Shown piece by piece: positions 14,777-15,285 of a stretch of 15,285 nt of DNA. The notes beneath the pieces are model-generated. The model did no database searches, was not told the DNA's origin, and saw nothing but the letters and a program-made list of their open reading frames with translations. Origin of the DNA: Candidatus Omnitrophota bacterium. Its GTDB lineage: Bacteria > Omnitrophota > Omnitrophia > Omnitrophales > JACROU01. Position 1 is the first letter of the stretch, and the number at the start of each line of letters is the position of its first letter. The translations under genes and the position numbers were made by a program. Location of the stretch: NCBI GenBank assembly GCA_016206875.1, contig JACQQR010000255.1:1-15285 (forward strand), given 5' to 3'.

Positions 14777-14787
14777 GTGACAGTCCC
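14777..14787. repeat. Lone GTGAC-N-GTC half-unit between cdsA and dxr
   Basis: Positions 14777-14787 read GTGACAGTCCC, which is 10 of 11 bases of the family unit GTGACAGTCAC. There is no facing copy, so no long hairpin forms. It fills nearly half of the 26-base gap before the dxr start codon. It could be a remnant or a chance match. Confidence 0.4.
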
Positions 14788-14796
14788 CGAGAGAAA

Positions 14797-15285
14797 CTAC
14801 AAACTCGTTTTTAATCCCAAAAAAGCGGTTAAATAATAATAAGTGAAAGGCGCGGTAAAAAGAATGCTGTCAATCAAATCCAGAACGCCCCCCAAACCCG
14901 GAATTTTTCCGGAGTCTTTAATTCCCGCATCCCGCTTAATCAGGCTTTCTGCCAAATCCCCGAATTGAGATAGGATACCCAGCACCACGCCTAATAGTAG
15001 AAGATGCCCCCAACCGATATCCGGCAAGAACATAAAAGACAAGAGAGACACTACGATACAAGCCAGGAAATTGGCCACAGCCCCTTCAACGGTTTTATGA
15101 GGGCTGATGTGGGCAACTAAAGAATGCTTGCCAAACTTTTTTCCGTAAAAATAAGCCGCCGTATCGCCCAGTTTGGTCACCAAGATGACATAGGCTACCC
15201 AGGCAGTGCCCTGATCTAAATGTTTTATTTTTGTAAAAAAAGAGAACAGAAATGAAATATAAAAAATGCCGAATACCGTTACCGC
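14797..15285 (-). CDS. cdsA: Phosphatidate cytidylyltransferase (5' end outside window)
   Basis: The frame is open to the right edge (15285), well beyond the internal TTG at 15183, giving 162 visible codons of the C-terminal part. The enzyme makes CDP-diacylglycerol from phosphatidate and CTP in the inner membrane. The family signature is visible as SLIKRDAGIKDSGKIPGLGG followed by VLDLIDS. The S-x-x-KR-x4-KD core is intact. The usual PGHGG-x-x-DR-x-D reads PGLGG-x-x-DL-x-D, so His and Arg of the classic pattern are both Leu. Membrane segments are evident (VTVFGIFYISFLFSFF near the edge, FLACIVVSLLSFMFL, HLLLLGVVLGILS and the final SILFTAPFTYYYLTAFLGL). VTKLGDTAAYFYGKKFGKH is also typical of the family. 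It is the first visible gene of the cdsA-dxr-rseP-proS cluster; uppS often lies upstream in such clusters but would be outside the window. Confidence 0.93.
   Translation of the reverse strand, partial: AVTVFGIFYISFLFSFFTKIKHLDQGTAWVAYVILVTKLGDTAAYFYGKKFGKHSLVAHISPHKTVEGAVANFLACIVVSLLSFMFLPDIGWGHLLLLGVVLGILSQFGDLAESLIKRDAGIKDSGKIPGLGGVLDLIDSILFTAPFTYYYLTAFLGLKTSL

Overview
The window reads as a chromosomal segment of a Gram-negative (diderm) bacterium. It encodes an outer-membrane TolC-like factor, a periplasmic adaptor and two RND pumps, beside a housekeeping cluster for phospholipid, isoprenoid, site-2 protease and prolyl-tRNA synthetase genes. Every gene I can support lies on the minus strand, so transcription runs from high to low coordinates. 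The cdsA-dxr-rseP-proS order, the moderate base composition and the abundant palindromic intergenic repeats recall uncultured lineages such as Omnitrophota. That placement is inference from gene content and memory, with no phylogeny behind it.

Right part, in transcription order: cdsA (5' end beyond position 15285), dxr, rseP and proS are tightly packed with gaps of 26, 1 and 6 bases. They look like one operon. It ends in a long hairpin at 10722-10765 that also supplies the proS stop codon.

Middle and left part: after a 271-base spacer full of palindromic repeats comes a four-gene efflux operon. Its order is outer-membrane factor (10481-8640), adaptor with a cytoplasmic N-terminal extension (8643-7279, 4-base ATGA overlap), RND pump 1 (7134-3829) and RND pump 2 (3817-695, 11-base gap). 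The two different pumps with a single adaptor suggest an MdtABC-like hetero-oligomeric system. The substrate cannot be read from the sequence. A terminator-like hairpin lies at the pump 2 stop codon. At the left edge, still on the minus strand, is the N-terminal part of a B12-binding-domain protein of radical SAM type (505 to beyond position 1).

The most unusual content is a family of six long hairpins arranged as three adjacent pairs (542-636, 7179-7256, 10671-10765), each pair in a different intergenic gap. Every hairpin carries two copies of the odd palindrome GTGAC-N-GTCAC, a 2-3 base central loop and outer arms whose sequence differs at each locus yet stays complementary. A second, unrelated inverted pair of palindromic repeats (10524-10612) shows compensatory changes. 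A third repeat type forms the last codons of pump 2. These look like REP/REPIN-type or terminator-associated mobile repeats. No transposase is present in the window to explain them.
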